The notes: generated by a model not told the origin, from the letters alone. A stretch of DNA of 64,000 nt from JAEUHM01 sp964538625 (GCA_964538625.1 CAZIGH010000022.1:16317-80316), one strand, 5' to 3'; counted from the first letter of the stretch, positions 24,802 through 33,535 are shown. Translations and numbers: made by a program.

Positions 24802-27426
24802 TCAGCTTTCCTCTTGGGTGGAGGCTCTGCCGGCAAACTTTTTGGAGACTTTTTTGGCTGCGGTTTTGGGCTTGGGCTCCTTGGGGGCGCGTGGTGGGAA
24901 CTCCCAGCCGAGCAGGCGTTTCTCGCCGGGTTTGCAGACGAGATAGGAGCTGAAGGGGCGGCCCTTTTTGGAGATCATGTTCTCGATGAGCGCTGTCTTG
25001 CCCTCGGTGAAAAAGAGGCGTGCGTTCTCGGGGGTGATGTCTTTTTTGCAGAGCACTTTGGGCAGTTTGGCATTGCAGGACTTGTAATCCTCTGAGGCGA
25101 TGCGGCAGATGTAGTTGTCTGGTGTGTCGTAAATGTAGCTCTTACGCTTCTTTTTGGCGCAGACGGGGCACTCGCAGAGCGGCTCGGCGCTGTCGAAGTC
25201 AAAGGGCTTGAATCCGTCTGGGGCGTTCTCTCCCTGGGGGAAGATGAAGGCCATTTTCTGGTCATCCTTGAGTTCGAGCGCGGCGGTGAAGTCCTGGCCC
25301 TTTTTGCTGCGGAAGCCCTCTAGCGGGCCGACAATGCGTTTCTCGATGAGGGCGCGGCACTCGTCCTCGCTCATGGGTCGGGAGGCGATGGTTTTGTAAA
25401 CGCGCAGTTTGCAGTCCTTGGTCTTGCAGGCGTAGAAGTCGTCGGATTGCTTGAAGCCGTGCCCTCCGCAATAGGAGCAGGTGGCATCGAGTTCGGGATA
25501 AACGCGCTCTTTCGCGGCTTTGACGTAGGCTTTGGTCTTCTCCACGACCTGGGTGGCCATGGCTTTGATCTCCTTCATGAAGGAGGGGCGGTCGAGCTGG
25601 CGATGCTCCATCTGGCGGAGCTTGTACTCCCATTGGCCGGTGAGTTCGGGGGAGCGGAGGGCGTCGATGCCGAGTTCGCTGATCTGGTCGATCAAGGTAA
25701 GGCCTTTCTGAGTGACGACGAGGTCGCGCTGGTTGCGCTCGATGTAGCCGTCCGAGATGAGTCCTTCAATGATGGCGGCGCGGGTGGCGGGTGTGCCGAG
25801 GCCCCTCTCGGACATGGCTTCGGCCAGTTCTTCATCTTCGACGAGCTTGCCGGCGGTCTCCATTCGGCCGAGGAGGGTGGCCTCGTTGAAGCGGGGAGGT
25901 GGGCGGGTGGCGTCCTCGTGGAGCACGGTGTCCAGGGTGTTGGCGTGCTCCTCGCCGTCGAAGGGGGTGAGGAGTTTCCCGCCGGAGTCGCCTTCTGCTG
26001 CGGCTTCTTCGGCGGCCTTTTTTCCGTAAACGGCGAGCCAGCCGGGTTCCTTGAGCACTTTGCCGTCGGACTTGAAAGTGTCTTCACCGATGCGGGTGAG
26101 GCGTGTGGTGACTTCGAACTCTGCCGGGGGGAAGAAGACGGCGATGAAGCGGCGCAATACCATGTCAAAGAGCTTTTGCTCGGCCTCGGGCAACTCTTTG
26201 GGCGGGATCTGCCCGGTGGGGATGATGGCGAAGTGATCGGAAACTTTGCTGTTGTCGAAGATGCGTCGGTTTGGCCTGATCCAGTGGTTGGTAATGACTT
26301 TTCCGGCGTGCGGGATGATGTCGTTGGGCAGGGCGTTGAACTTGCTGTCGGGATGGCTTGCAAAGGTCTTCATGGTACCGATGCAGGTGCCCAGGTAGTC
26401 GTCTGGCAGGTAGCGGGAGTCGGTACGGGGGTAGGTGAGGACCTTGTACTTTTCGTAGAGGGCTTGGGCGAGCTGGAGGGTGCGGCGGGCGGAAAAGCCG
26501 AAGCGGTTGGAGGCTTCTCGCTGGAGGGAGGTGAGGTCGTAGAGGAGGGGCGGCGCTTGACGGGTGGCCTTGCTAGTTTCGGTGATTTTTCCTGGCTTGC
26601 CGACGCAGCGGGCTACGATGGCTTCGGCAAGGGCCTTGTCCCAGATGCGCTCGGGCTTTTTGTGCTCGTCGTTTTCGTCTTTCTTGAAGTTTTCGTCGAT
26701 CCAGCGGCCCTCGTAACGCCCGGACTGGATGCCGAAGAGGCCGTGTACTTCGTAGTAGGTGCGGGGTACGAAGTTCATGATGGCCTTCTCCCTTTCGGCC
26801 ATGATGCTGAGGGTGGGAGTCTGTACGCGGCCCACGGGGGTGAGGCGGAAGCCGCCGTGCCGTGAGTTCAGTGCGGTGAGTGCGCGGGTGCCGTTGATGC
26901 CGACGATCCAGTCGCTCTCACTGCGGCACTTGGCGGCGTCGTAGAGGGGGCGCATTTCTTCATCGGAGCGCATCTTGTTGTAGGCTTCCTGGATGGAGCC
27001 CAGGGTCATGGACTGCATCCACATGCGCTGGATGGGTTTGGCACAGTGGGTGGCCTCCATGACGTAGCGGAAGATGAGTTCTCCCTCGCGCCCGGCGTCG
27101 CAGGCGTTGATCACCCGATCCACGTCCTTGCGCTTGATGAGCCGGGCCAGCAGTTTGTAGCGGTCTGCAGAGGAGTCGATGGGCTGTAGCTCAAACTTGT
27201 CCGGGATGATGGGCAGAGTGGTGAAGCCCCAACCAATTTTTTTTCCGTTTACCTCGGGCATCTTGAGTTCTAGCAGGTGGCCTACGGCGCTGGAGATGAT
27301 GTGGGTGTCGTTCTCGTAGTAGTCCTTTTCCTTTTGGAAGGCGGACATGCCGGGCAGCTTGGCAAGGGCTTTGGCCAGGTCGGCGGCGACGCTGGGCTTT
27401 TCGGCGATGATGAGGGCTTTTGGCAT
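24802..27426 (-). CDS. topB: DNA topoisomerase III (type IA)
   Basis: Type IA topoisomerase that relaxes or decatenates DNA through a 5'-phosphotyrosine link. This ATG begins the Toprim domain (MPKALIIAEKPSVAADLAKAL); a longer frame to 27495 adds residues with no similarity. Toprim acidic residues lie in NACDAGREGELIFR (about 105), and the active-site tyrosine is in TYPRTDSRYLPDDYL (about 331). The TopB-like VGRVQTPTLSIMAEREKAI segment is present. The C-terminal part holds cysteine-rich elements (CSYCGGHGF, CKTKDC, CECPVCAKKKRK) that could bind zinc and a Lys-rich tail. The 874-residue length is longer than E. coli TopB because of this C-terminal extension. Confidence 0.9.
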   Translation of the reverse strand: MPKALIIAEKPSVAADLAKALAKLPGMSAFQKEKDYYENDTHIISSAVGHLLELKMPEVNGKKIGWGFTTLPIIPDKFELQPIDSSADRYKLLARLIKRKDVDRVINACDAGREGELIFRYVMEATHCAKPIQRMWMQSMTLGSIQEAYNKMRSDEEMRPLYDAAKCRSESDWIVGINGTRALTALNSRHGGFRLTPVGRVQTPTLSIMAEREKAIMNFVPRTYYEVHGLFGIQSGRYEGRWIDENFKKDENDEHKKPERIWDKALAEAIVARCVGKPGKITETSKATRQAPPLLYDLTSLQREASNRFGFSARRTLQLAQALYEKYKVLTYPRTDSRYLPDDYLGTCIGTMKTFASHPDSKFNALPNDIIPHAGKVITNHWIRPNRRIFDNSKVSDHFAIIPTGQIPPKELPEAEQKLFDMVLRRFIAVFFPPAEFEVTTRLTRIGEDTFKSDGKVLKEPGWLAVYGKKAAEEAAAEGDSGGKLLTPFDGEEHANTLDTVLHEDATRPPPRFNEATLLGRMETAGKLVEDEELAEAMSERGLGTPATRAAIIEGLISDGYIERNQRDLVVTQKGLTLIDQISELGIDALRSPELTGQWEYKLRQMEHRQLDRPSFMKEIKAMATQVVEKTKAYVKAAKERVYPELDATCSYCGGHGFKQSDDFYACKTKDCKLRVYKTIASRPMSEDECRALIEKRIVGPLEGFRSKKGQDFTAALELKDDQKMAFIFPQGENAPDGFKPFDFDSAEPLCECPVCAKKKRKSYIYDTPDNYICRIASEDYKSCNAKLPKVLCKKDITPENARLFFTEGKTALIENMISKKGRPFSSYLVCKPGEKRLLGWEFPPRAPKEPKPKTAAKKVSKKFAGRASTQEES

Positions 27427-27603
27427 GGGGTGGGGGCGGTAAAGGGGGGCTGTGGGCCGAAGTGTCAAGGACAGTTCCAGGGAGATGCGGGCCAAATCTT
27501 TTACAAACCATAACTGTCATGTCCAGTCAATGGATTGGTGCTTGGCGTGGCTCTTTCGTCATCCTCTGCTCGACGGTGAGATAGATGGTGCTATGGATCC
27601 GCC

Positions 27604-28083
27604 ATGACTTCGATCCGTCTCGTTTTGCCATTGCTTGGTTTCATGTTGTCGAGCTGCGCTGTGAATACGCTGCCCTCGGGTCCTGGGGCGCAACCGCCGC
27701 CACGGGTGGATCTGCGGGTGCAGATGCCCAGGCCTACGAACAGTTATGAATCCACCCATTTGCAGCAGGTGGTCAATGTGCTGCGGCGCTATGGGTATGA
27801 GCCGGTAAACTATGGTGCGAATCACAGGCTGACCTTCAGCATTGAAACGGGGCCGGTGAATGCGGATGCGACGATCCGACTGGAGCGTGAGGGGCGGACG
27901 ATCGTGGATGCGTTTGGACGGGACGGCGGTCCTCGGATCATTCTGGACCGGGCTGGCGTGGTGAGGACGGCCATGGACCGTGCGCTGGCCCAGTTTGATG
28001 ATCAGCTGCGCCGCGTGCCGCCAGATTGGGGGCGTCCCACGCCTTATGGCCCCTATTCGGGCGGCTCTTACCCCGGCTACTGA
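27604..28083 (+). CDS. Predicted lipoprotein of unknown function
   Basis: 159-residue protein with a lipoprotein signal (MTSIRLVLPLLGFMLSSC) and cysteine at about residue 18. The mature part begins with a Pro-rich linker, then a compact domain with TNSYESTHLQQVVNVLRRYGYEPVNYG and a GPVNADATIRLEREGRTIVD strand region, ending in a Gly/Pro/Tyr-rich tail. I do not recognise a specific family; DUF4136-like lipoproteins are one loose resemblance that I could not confirm. It lies divergent from topoisomerase III and upstream of the dihydroxyacetone kinase pair, with a possible promoter of dhaK just after its stop. Confidence 0.65.
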   Translation: MTSIRLVLPLLGFMLSSCAVNTLPSGPGAQPPPRVDLRVQMPRPTNSYESTHLQQVVNVLRRYGYEPVNYGANHRLTFSIETGPVNADATIRLEREGRTIVDAFGRDGGPRIILDRAGVVRTAMDRALAQFDDQLRRVPPDWGRPTPYGPYSGGSYPGY

Positions 28084-28118
28084 ACCGGGCGCGGAGCTGC
28101 AGAGATGCGTTTCATGCT

Positions 28119-28146
28119 TTGACTTGAGGGGCGGAGTCGCTAAAAC
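28119..28146 (+). promoter_or_regulatory. Possible sigma-70 promoter for dhaK-dhaL
   Basis: A -35 like TTGACT (28119-28124) is followed by 16 bases and a -10 like TAAAAC (28141-28146), 38 bases before the dhaK ATG. It matches the canonical hexamers at 5/6 and 4/6 positions. The spacing and position are reasonable, but no transcription data are available. Confidence 0.4.
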
Positions 28147-28183
28147 TCGGCGCTCGCTGATTGACCAAGCCAACACCAACGCC

Positions 28184-29188
28184 ATGAACGCCGCCAAAAA
28201 GATCATCAACAACCCCAACGCCTGCGCTGACGAACTGCTGGAGGGCCTTGTGCTCGCCTACGACGGAAAGGCGCGCAAGGTGGGCAAGCGCTCCATCGTG
28301 ATGAATGAACTGCGCCCTGACGCTCCGGCGTTGCTTGTCGGTGGAGGTGCGGGGCATGAGCCGATTTATCACGGTCTGGTGGGCAAAAACATGGCAGATG
28401 GAGCTGCCTGTGGAGACATCTTTGCAGCGCCGCCACCGGACATCGTTCTGGAAGCCACGCAGGCGGTGAATCGTGGCAAAGGGGTGCTTTATCTTTACGG
28501 AAACTATGCGGGTGATGTGTTGAACTTTGATATTGGTGCGGAACTGGCTGCGGATGAAGGCATCGAGGTCCGCACAGTTTTGATCCACGATGACGTGCCC
28601 TCGGCTCCGCCCTCGGAGAAGCACAAGCGCCGCGGTGTCGGCGGTCTGGTGCCGATCGTGAAGCTGGCGGGCGCTGCCGCAGCCACGGTGGACAGTCTGG
28701 ACGAGCTGGAGCGCATCGCTCGCAAAGCAGTGGCCAATACGCGTAGCGTGGGCGTGTCCACCAAGCCGGGTTCCATTCCTGCCACGGGAGAACCCACGTT
28801 TGAACTGGCAGACGACGTCATCGGTCTTGGGATGGGGATCCATGGTGAGAAGGGTGTGGCATTGATTCCCATGTGCACGGCGGACGAGCTTGCGCCGAAG
28901 ATGCTGGACATCCTTTTCGGAGATGATCTTGAACTGAACGCGGGAGACGAAATCATCTTCTTTGTGAACTCGCTCGGTTCTACCCACATGATGGAACTGC
29001 TCATTCTTCTGCGTGCAGCGCGTCCTATCCTTGAGGCGAAAGGCCTGAAGGTTCACCACACTATGGTGGGAGACATTGTGACCTGCCAGGAGATGGCGGG
29101 TGTGAGCTTCTCCATCACCAAGCTGGATGAGGAACTCAAGCGACTCTGGGACATGCCATGCTCCAGCGTGGGCTACACGAAGCTTTGA
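28184..29188 (+). CDS. dhaK: Dihydroxyacetone kinase subunit DhaK
   Basis: Subunit that binds dihydroxyacetone covalently and receives phosphate. The chosen ATG gives the conserved start MNAAKKIINNPNACADELLEG; the frame is open further upstream without similarity. Substrate-binding motifs are GGGAGHEPIYHG (His about 58), NYAGDVLNFD (Asp about 109) and the histidine that forms the hemiaminal, GMGIHGEKG (about 220). Length 334 fits the separate DhaK subunits of the PTS-type system. DhaL follows 38 bases downstream. No DhaM phosphoryl-donor gene is visible, so phosphate may come from a DhaM elsewhere or from another donor. Confidence 0.9.
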   Translation: MNAAKKIINNPNACADELLEGLVLAYDGKARKVGKRSIVMNELRPDAPALLVGGGAGHEPIYHGLVGKNMADGAACGDIFAAPPPDIVLEATQAVNRGKGVLYLYGNYAGDVLNFDIGAELAADEGIEVRTVLIHDDVPSAPPSEKHKRRGVGGLVPIVKLAGAAAATVDSLDELERIARKAVANTRSVGVSTKPGSIPATGEPTFELADDVIGLGMGIHGEKGVALIPMCTADELAPKMLDILFGDDLELNAGDEIIFFVNSLGSTHMMELLILLRAARPILEAKGLKVHHTMVGDIVTCQEMAGVSFSITKLDEELKRLWDMPCSSVGYTKL

Positions 29189-29226
29189 TCTTAGAGAGAA
29201 GACTGCAAGAAACGATATCCAAGACC

Positions 29227-29859
29227 ATGCCCAAAACTTCACTTTCCACCACTGAAGTCGTCGAGATGCTGAATCTCGTCGCGGATCGCATTATCGAAAA
29301 CGAGCCGATGTTGTCAGAGGCGGACCGTAATCTCGGCGACGGCGACCATGGACTGGGAATGAAGCGCGGCATGGAGGCGGTGAAGGAGAAGCTCGCGGGA
29401 GGAGCGGAGTCGATTGAGAAAGCCTTCAGCAACACCGGTATGGCGATGATGAGCAGCATGGGTGGTGCGAGCGGGGCCATCTTTGGCACGTTGTGGCGCT
29501 CGGGTGGCAAGGCGCTAGCTGGCAAGGAAACCTTCGACTCGCAGGCGCTGGCCGACCTGATAAAGGCCGGAGTGGAGGCCGTGATGGCCCGCGGCGGAGC
29601 CAAGCCCGGTGACAAGACCATGATCGACGCCCTGCATCCAGCTGCGGAGAAAGCGGTGGAGGTCGCCGGAGCTTCGTTGCCGGAAGCCGTCACTGCGGTC
29701 GCAGCAGCCGCCGAGGCGGGAAAGGAAGCCAGCAAGACCATGATCGCCACCATGGGCCGTGCCAAAACGCTAGGAGAGCAGTCTCTAGGTCATCCGGATG
29801 CGGGTGCCTGTTCGGTGGTCGTCATCTTCGACGCGATGAGGGAATACATTTGCGGGTAG
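29227..29859 (+). CDS. dhaL: Dihydroxyacetone kinase subunit DhaL
   Basis: Nucleotide-binding partner of DhaK. The ATG at this position gives the expected start MPKTSLSTTEVVEML; an in-frame ATG at 29158 lies inside dhaK. The motif ADRNLGDGDHGLGMKRGM (about 35-52) contains the aspartates that hold Mg-ADP, and GGASGAIFGTLWRSGGKAL and KPGDKTMIDALHPA complete the DhaL signature. The 210-residue length is typical. It is 38 bases downstream of dhaK. The next gene, a gamma-glutamylcyclotransferase-like protein, is 69 bases further and may not be part of the same unit. Confidence 0.9.
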   Translation: MPKTSLSTTEVVEMLNLVADRIIENEPMLSEADRNLGDGDHGLGMKRGMEAVKEKLAGGAESIEKAFSNTGMAMMSSMGGASGAIFGTLWRSGGKALAGKETFDSQALADLIKAGVEAVMARGGAKPGDKTMIDALHPAAEKAVEVAGASLPEAVTAVAAAAEAGKEASKTMIATMGRAKTLGEQSLGHPDAGACSVVVIFDAMREYICG

Positions 29860-29928
29860 GTGGTTCGCGTTCGCTGGATAGCTTGGCCGAGATGGATTTG
29901 AGGCGGGAGTCGCCTTACTCTCCGCTTC

Positions 29929-30294
29929 GTGAAGACTCTTTTATTTGTTTATGGCACGTTGAAGAGAGGTGGGAGTAACCATCACTTCTTGGATGGGCAG
30001 CGTTTTGTCGCTGATGCCAGGACGCTGCCGCTGTATGCGCTCTATGACCTCGGCGGATACCCGGGCATGGTGCGTACGGCGGAGCGTCCAGACAGGGTGG
30101 AGGGCGAAGTGTGGGAGGTGAATGAAACCGCACTCCAACGGCTGGACCAGCTGGAGGGGCTGGAGCAGGGTGAGTACTGCCGCGTTGCCATTCCTCTGGC
30201 ACCTCCCCATGAAGACTGGGGTGTGCAGGGCTACGAGTATCTTCTCGATGTGACTGGTGCAACGCGCTTGGGCAGTGTCTGGTCTGAAGCATAA
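29929..30294 (+). CDS. Gamma-glutamylcyclotransferase-like (AIG2) protein
   Basis: Small cytoplasmic protein of 121 residues with the gamma-glutamylcyclotransferase fold. Markers are the substrate loop YGTLKRGGSNHHFL (about 8-21), YALYDLGGYPGMV (about 36-48), GEVWEV (about 59-64) and LDQLEGLEQGEYCRVAIPL with the catalytic glutamate region. Family members cleave gamma-glutamyl amines or peptides to 5-oxoproline; the precise substrate is unknown. The start is GTG. A hairpin beginning at its TAA stop faces the amtB gene on the other strand. Confidence 0.85.
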   Translation: MKTLLFVYGTLKRGGSNHHFLDGQRFVADARTLPLYALYDLGGYPGMVRTAERPDRVEGEVWEVNETALQRLDQLEGLEQGEYCRVAIPLAPPHEDWGVQGYEYLLDVTGATRLGSVWSEA

Positions 30295-30324
30295 AAAAGA
30301 CCGGGGCGCACCCGCGCCCCGGCC
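30293..30324 (-). terminator. Rho-independent terminator of amtB (upstream copy on the map)
   Basis: On the minus strand a GC-rich stem (GGCCGGGGCGC paired with GCGCCCCGGTC) closes a short CGGGT loop and is followed directly by TTTTTTA. It lies 29 bases beyond the stop of the adjacent minus-strand amtB and overlaps the stop codon of the gamma-glutamylcyclotransferase gene. The T-run faces only the minus strand. Confidence 0.88.
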
Positions 30325-30352
30325 ATACCACTAACCAGCACTGAAAATGGGT

Positions 30353-31840
30353 TTAATGCTCGTAGCCAGCCTCGCCGTGCTCTGCGAGGTCCAGACCGGC
30401 CCGTTCCGTTTCGGCATCGGGACGAAGCCCAACGACAGCCTTCACGATGAGCGTGATGACCACGGTGGCGGCTACACTCCAGACGATGGTGAGGCCGACT
30501 GCCTTGATCTGCTCCATGAGCAGCCCGTCTTTGAGCCCGCCAACCACTGAGTTGGCCTCCTCGCTGGCGAAGACGCCGGTGAGGATGGCGCCGAGGGTGC
30601 CCCCCACGCCGTGCACGCCAAAGGTATCCAGGGCGTCATCGTAGCCGAGCATCTTCTTCAGGTAGGCGACGGCGAAGAAGGGGATGATGCCAGCCAGTAT
30701 GCCCATGATGACGGCGGAAGTGGCGGTGACGAAGCCCGCCCCTGGAGTGATGACCACTAGACCTGCGACGATGCCGGAACAGAAGCCCAGCACGGAGGGC
30801 TTGCCGCGCAGAATCCACTCCAGCAAGGCCCAAACGAAGCCGGCAGTGGCGGCTGCGAGGGTGGTGGTCATGAAGGCGTTGGCAGCGATGCCGTCCGCCC
30901 CCAGAGCGGAACCGGCGTTGAACCCGTACCAGCCGACCCAGAGCATGCCTGTGCCCACGGCGCAGAGCACCATGCTATGGGGGGCCATGGGTTCCTTGCC
31001 GTAGCCTTTGCGCACGCCGAGCATGATGCAGAGGACCAGAGCGCTCCAGCCGGAGGTCATGTGCACCACGGTGCCGCCTGCGAAGTCGATGGCCTTGATG
31101 CCAGCCTCAGCGTTCAATGGTCCGCACATGAAGCCGGTGGCGCTCCACACCATGTGCGCGAAGGGGAAGTACACCGCGAACATCCAGATGCCGACAAACA
31201 CGAGGACGGAGATGAACTTCATGCGCTCGGCGATGGCTCCCACGATGAGAGCTGGTGTGATGATGGCAAAGCTGAGCTGGAACATGGCCCACATGGCATC
31301 ACTGATCCAGTAGTAGCCTGCACCAGAGACGTAGGGAGACACGCCATCGAGAAACTTGTGGGTGAGGTCACCGATGAATGCATTTCCCCCTCCGAAGGAA
31401 AGGCTGTAACCGCAGGCCCACCAGAGGATGGTTACCAAGCCTGCGATGCCCATGCACTGGGCGAGTACGGAGAGAACGTTCTTCTTGCGCACAAGGCCGC
31501 CATAGAAGAGTGCCAAACCCGGCAGGGTCATAAAGATGACGAGCGCCGTGCTGACCATTTGCCAGGCATTGTGACCGGGGCCAGGGCCTGCGATGTTGGA
31601 CTTCCATTCCGCTTTGCCATCGGTACCGGGCTGTCCGTTGGTCACATATTTTTCAAGGTCAGCGATTCGCTGTTCCAAAGTGGGGCCGGCCGGTTCTGCT
31701 GTAGCAGCTGCTGGTGCGGCATCCGCTGCTGCCGGAGCTGACTCTTGAGCGAGTAGGGTGGTAGTGAGGGCCCCGGAGGCGAGGGCTAAGAGTGCAGCGC
31801 CGAGTGCGCTGCGCAGTTTGGCTGAGAGTTGGTTGGTCAT
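30353..31840 (-). CDS. amtB: Ammonium transporter Amt/AmtB, copy 1
   Basis: Trimeric inner-membrane channel for ammonium uptake. The ATG chosen gives a signal peptide (MTNQLSAKLRSALGAALLALASG) and a Ala-rich periplasmic linker before the first helices; the frame is open further upstream past a terminator. Family landmarks are FYGGLVRKKNVLSVLAQC, MWAMFQLSFAIITPALIVGAIAERMKF, DFAGGTVVHMTSGWSALV with the first twin histidine, and DTFGVHGVGGTLGAILTG with the second. Length is 495 residues. A sigma-54-like promoter and the terminator of amtB copy 2 lie in the 134-base gap upstream. No glnK/P-II gene is adjacent. Confidence 0.93.
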   Translation of the reverse strand: MTNQLSAKLRSALGAALLALASGALTTTLLAQESAPAAADAAPAAATAEPAGPTLEQRIADLEKYVTNGQPGTDGKAEWKSNIAGPGPGHNAWQMVSTALVIFMTLPGLALFYGGLVRKKNVLSVLAQCMGIAGLVTILWWACGYSLSFGGGNAFIGDLTHKFLDGVSPYVSGAGYYWISDAMWAMFQLSFAIITPALIVGAIAERMKFISVLVFVGIWMFAVYFPFAHMVWSATGFMCGPLNAEAGIKAIDFAGGTVVHMTSGWSALVLCIMLGVRKGYGKEPMAPHSMVLCAVGTGMLWVGWYGFNAGSALGADGIAANAFMTTTLAAATAGFVWALLEWILRGKPSVLGFCSGIVAGLVVITPGAGFVTATSAVIMGILAGIIPFFAVAYLKKMLGYDDALDTFGVHGVGGTLGAILTGVFASEEANSVVGGLKDGLLMEQIKAVGLTIVWSVAATVVITLIVKAVVGLRPDAETERAGLDLAEHGEAGYEH

Positions 31841-31880
31841 CTGAGGAATGTCGCGATGGTTGGCTCGCGGATTGCTGCAT

Positions 31881-31896
31881 AGCGGGACCCGTGCCA
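31881..31896 (-). promoter_or_regulatory. Sigma-54-type promoter of amtB copy 1
   Basis: On the minus strand the 16 bases TGGCACGGGTCCCGCT match the sigma-54 consensus TGGCACGNNNNTTGCW except for CC in place of TT; the essential GG and GC are 10 bases apart. It lies about 41 bases upstream of the amtB ATG and directly downstream of the terminator of the preceding amtB gene. The call is by consensus match only. Confidence 0.6.
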
Positions 31897-31902
31897 GGTT
31901 TG

Positions 31903-31939
31903 AAAAAAAATCCCCGACACCTTGGGGTGCCGGGGATTG
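31903..31939 (-). terminator. Rho-independent terminator of amtB copy 2
   Basis: On the minus strand AATCCCCGGCACC pairs with GGTGTCGGGGATT (one G-U pair) around a short loop, followed by a run of T. It starts 36 bases after the stop of the second amtB and ends 7 bases before the sigma-54-like promoter of the first, so each transporter appears to have its own transcript. Confidence 0.88.
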
Positions 31940-31974
31940 ATTGGATTCAGAGATCGTTTCCCGAAATGACTGGA

Positions 31975-33396
31975 TTAGTGCGTGGCTTGGAAGCTCGGAT
32001 AGGCCACGTTGCCATGCTCGCCGATGTCCAAACCTTCGCTCTCCTCTTCGGCGCTGACACGCAGTCCCATGATCACTTTGATGATCAAGAAGAGAACGAA
32101 CGCGAAGACAAAGGTGAAGACGCCATAGGCCACAATGCCGGTCACTTGACTGATGAGCTGAGCGGTTCCGGCCTTGGCTCCGAACAGGCCCACTGCGAGC
32201 GTGCCCCAGATGCCGCAAACGAGGTGAACGGAAATGGCACCTACGGGGTCATCCAGTTTCAGCTTGTCGAGGAAGAGCACGGAGACGACGACGAGCACGC
32301 CCGCGATGAGGCCGATGATGATGGAACTCATGGGGCCCATTTGGTCCGCTCCGGCGGTGATGCCTACGAGACCTGCGAGGATGCCGTTGAGAGCCATGGA
32401 GAGGTCTGGCTTTTTGAGGAAGACCACTGAGGCTATGGCTGCTGCCACGCCGCCGGCGGCTGCGGCGAGGGAGGTGGTGACGAGGGTCAGCGAGACGAGC
32501 GCGGGATCAGCCGACAGCACGGAGCCGCCGTTGAAGCCGAACCAGCCGAGCCAGAGAAGGAAGACGCCGATGGTCGCCAGCGGCATGGAGTGACCGAGGA
32601 TGGGCTTGGCCTTGCCACCCACATATTTGCCAAGACGGGGCCCGAGAAGGATGACGCCAGCGAGGGCGCCCCACCCACCGACGGAGTGAACGAGAGTGGA
32701 ACCGGCGAAGTCATAAAACGGCGTTTCAAGGCGGTTGAGCCAGCCGTTGCCCCACTTCCAGCTACCTGCGATGGGGTAGCAGATCGCGACGAAGATGGTA
32801 GAGAAGAGGAGGAAGCTGGTCAGCTTCACGCGTTCGGCCACTGCACCGGAGACGATGGTGGCGGCGGTGGCGGCGAACATGGCCTGGAAGAGGAAGTCCG
32901 TCCAGTAGGTGTAGCCAACGTTGTAGGCGGAGGTCACTCCGGCTTCATCCGTGGTGATGCCAAAACCGGCAAACTTAAACCAGAACTGGGAGTCTCCATC
33001 AGCAAAACCGGGATACATCAAATTGAAGCCGCAGAGGCAGTAGGTGAGCAGGCCTATGCATGGGATGAGCGTGTTCTTGAAGAGAATGTTCACCGTGTTT
33101 TTGGCTTGGGTGAGACCAGATTCCACACAGGCAAAACCCAAGTGCATGATGAAGACCAGCGCTGCGGCTATCATCATCCACAGGTTGTTCGTCGTGAAGG
33201 TTTCCGCAGACACGGCCGGGGCTTCGGCTGGTGCGGGTTCCGCAGGAGCGGCATCAGGCGGAGAGGCAGCGGGAGCAGCGGCTGGGGCGGGAGCTGCCGG
33301 CTCCTCTGTCTGGGCGGAGAGCGGCCCTGTGGCCAGCCCCAGTACGAAGGCTGCGAGCGTCATCGCGCGCAGACACCAAGGACGAGTCTTAATCAT
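31975..33396 (-). CDS. amtB: Ammonium transporter Amt/AmtB, copy 2
   Basis: Second ammonium channel, 473 residues, only moderately similar to the first. It has a signal peptide (AMTLAAFVLGLATGPLSAQ), a long Ala/Pro-rich linker (about 30-65) and the family core: MHLGFACVESGLTQAKNTVNI, FQAMFAATAATIVSGAVAERVKL, DFAGSTLVHSVGGWGALAG with the first twin histidine, GWFGFNGGS and GAISVHLVCGIWGTLAVGL with the second. The C-terminus (GLDIGEHGNVAY) resembles the GlnK-interacting tail. It is the upstream gene of the tandem pair and has its own sigma-54-like promoter and terminator. Confidence 0.93.
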   Translation of the reverse strand: MIKTRPWCLRAMTLAAFVLGLATGPLSAQTEEPAAPAPAAAPAASPPDAAPAEPAPAEAPAVSAETFTTNNLWMMIAAALVFIMHLGFACVESGLTQAKNTVNILFKNTLIPCIGLLTYCLCGFNLMYPGFADGDSQFWFKFAGFGITTDEAGVTSAYNVGYTYWTDFLFQAMFAATAATIVSGAVAERVKLTSFLLFSTIFVAICYPIAGSWKWGNGWLNRLETPFYDFAGSTLVHSVGGWGALAGVILLGPRLGKYVGGKAKPILGHSMPLATIGVFLLWLGWFGFNGGSVLSADPALVSLTLVTTSLAAAAGGVAAAIASVVFLKKPDLSMALNGILAGLVGITAGADQMGPMSSIIIGLIAGVLVVVSVLFLDKLKLDDPVGAISVHLVCGIWGTLAVGLFGAKAGTAQLISQVTGIVAYGVFTFVFAFVLFLIIKVIMGLRVSAEEESEGLDIGEHGNVAYPSFQATH

Positions 33397-33468
33397 GTGT
33401 TCTTATATTGGGTGGATGGTTGATTGACCATGCCTTGCGGCCGCAAAAGCATTTCGCCTGTGCACTAA

Positions 33469-33484
33469 GCAGTCGTTGTGCCAA
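33469..33484 (-). promoter_or_regulatory. Sigma-54-type promoter of amtB copy 2
   Basis: On the minus strand TGGCACAACGACTGCT matches TGGCACGNNNNTTGCW with GG and GC at the required spacing; two positions differ (A for G and C for T). It lies 72 bases upstream of the amtB ATG. The same region also contains inverted repeats further upstream that could be activator sites. Confidence 0.65.
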
Positions 33485-33505
33485 CTTTTTGAAGGCCGTC
33501 CAGAA

Positions 33506-33535
33506 TCAAGCATTTCCGGGTGGTGTGGCTTGATG
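33506..33535. repeat. Inverted repeat upstream of amtB copy 2
   Basis: ATCAAGC (33506-33512) and GCTTGAT (33529-33535) form a perfect 7-base inverted repeat with a 16-base spacer, about 20-50 bases upstream of the -24 element on the minus strand. Position fits an enhancer site for a sigma-54 activator, but the sequence is not the classical NtrC box. Confidence 0.4.

Noticed and set aside
25447..26865. A 472-codon plus-strand frame inside topoisomerase III
   Set aside because: Shadow frame with low-complexity Gly/Val/Glu sequence and no domain; topB motifs on the other strand are complete.
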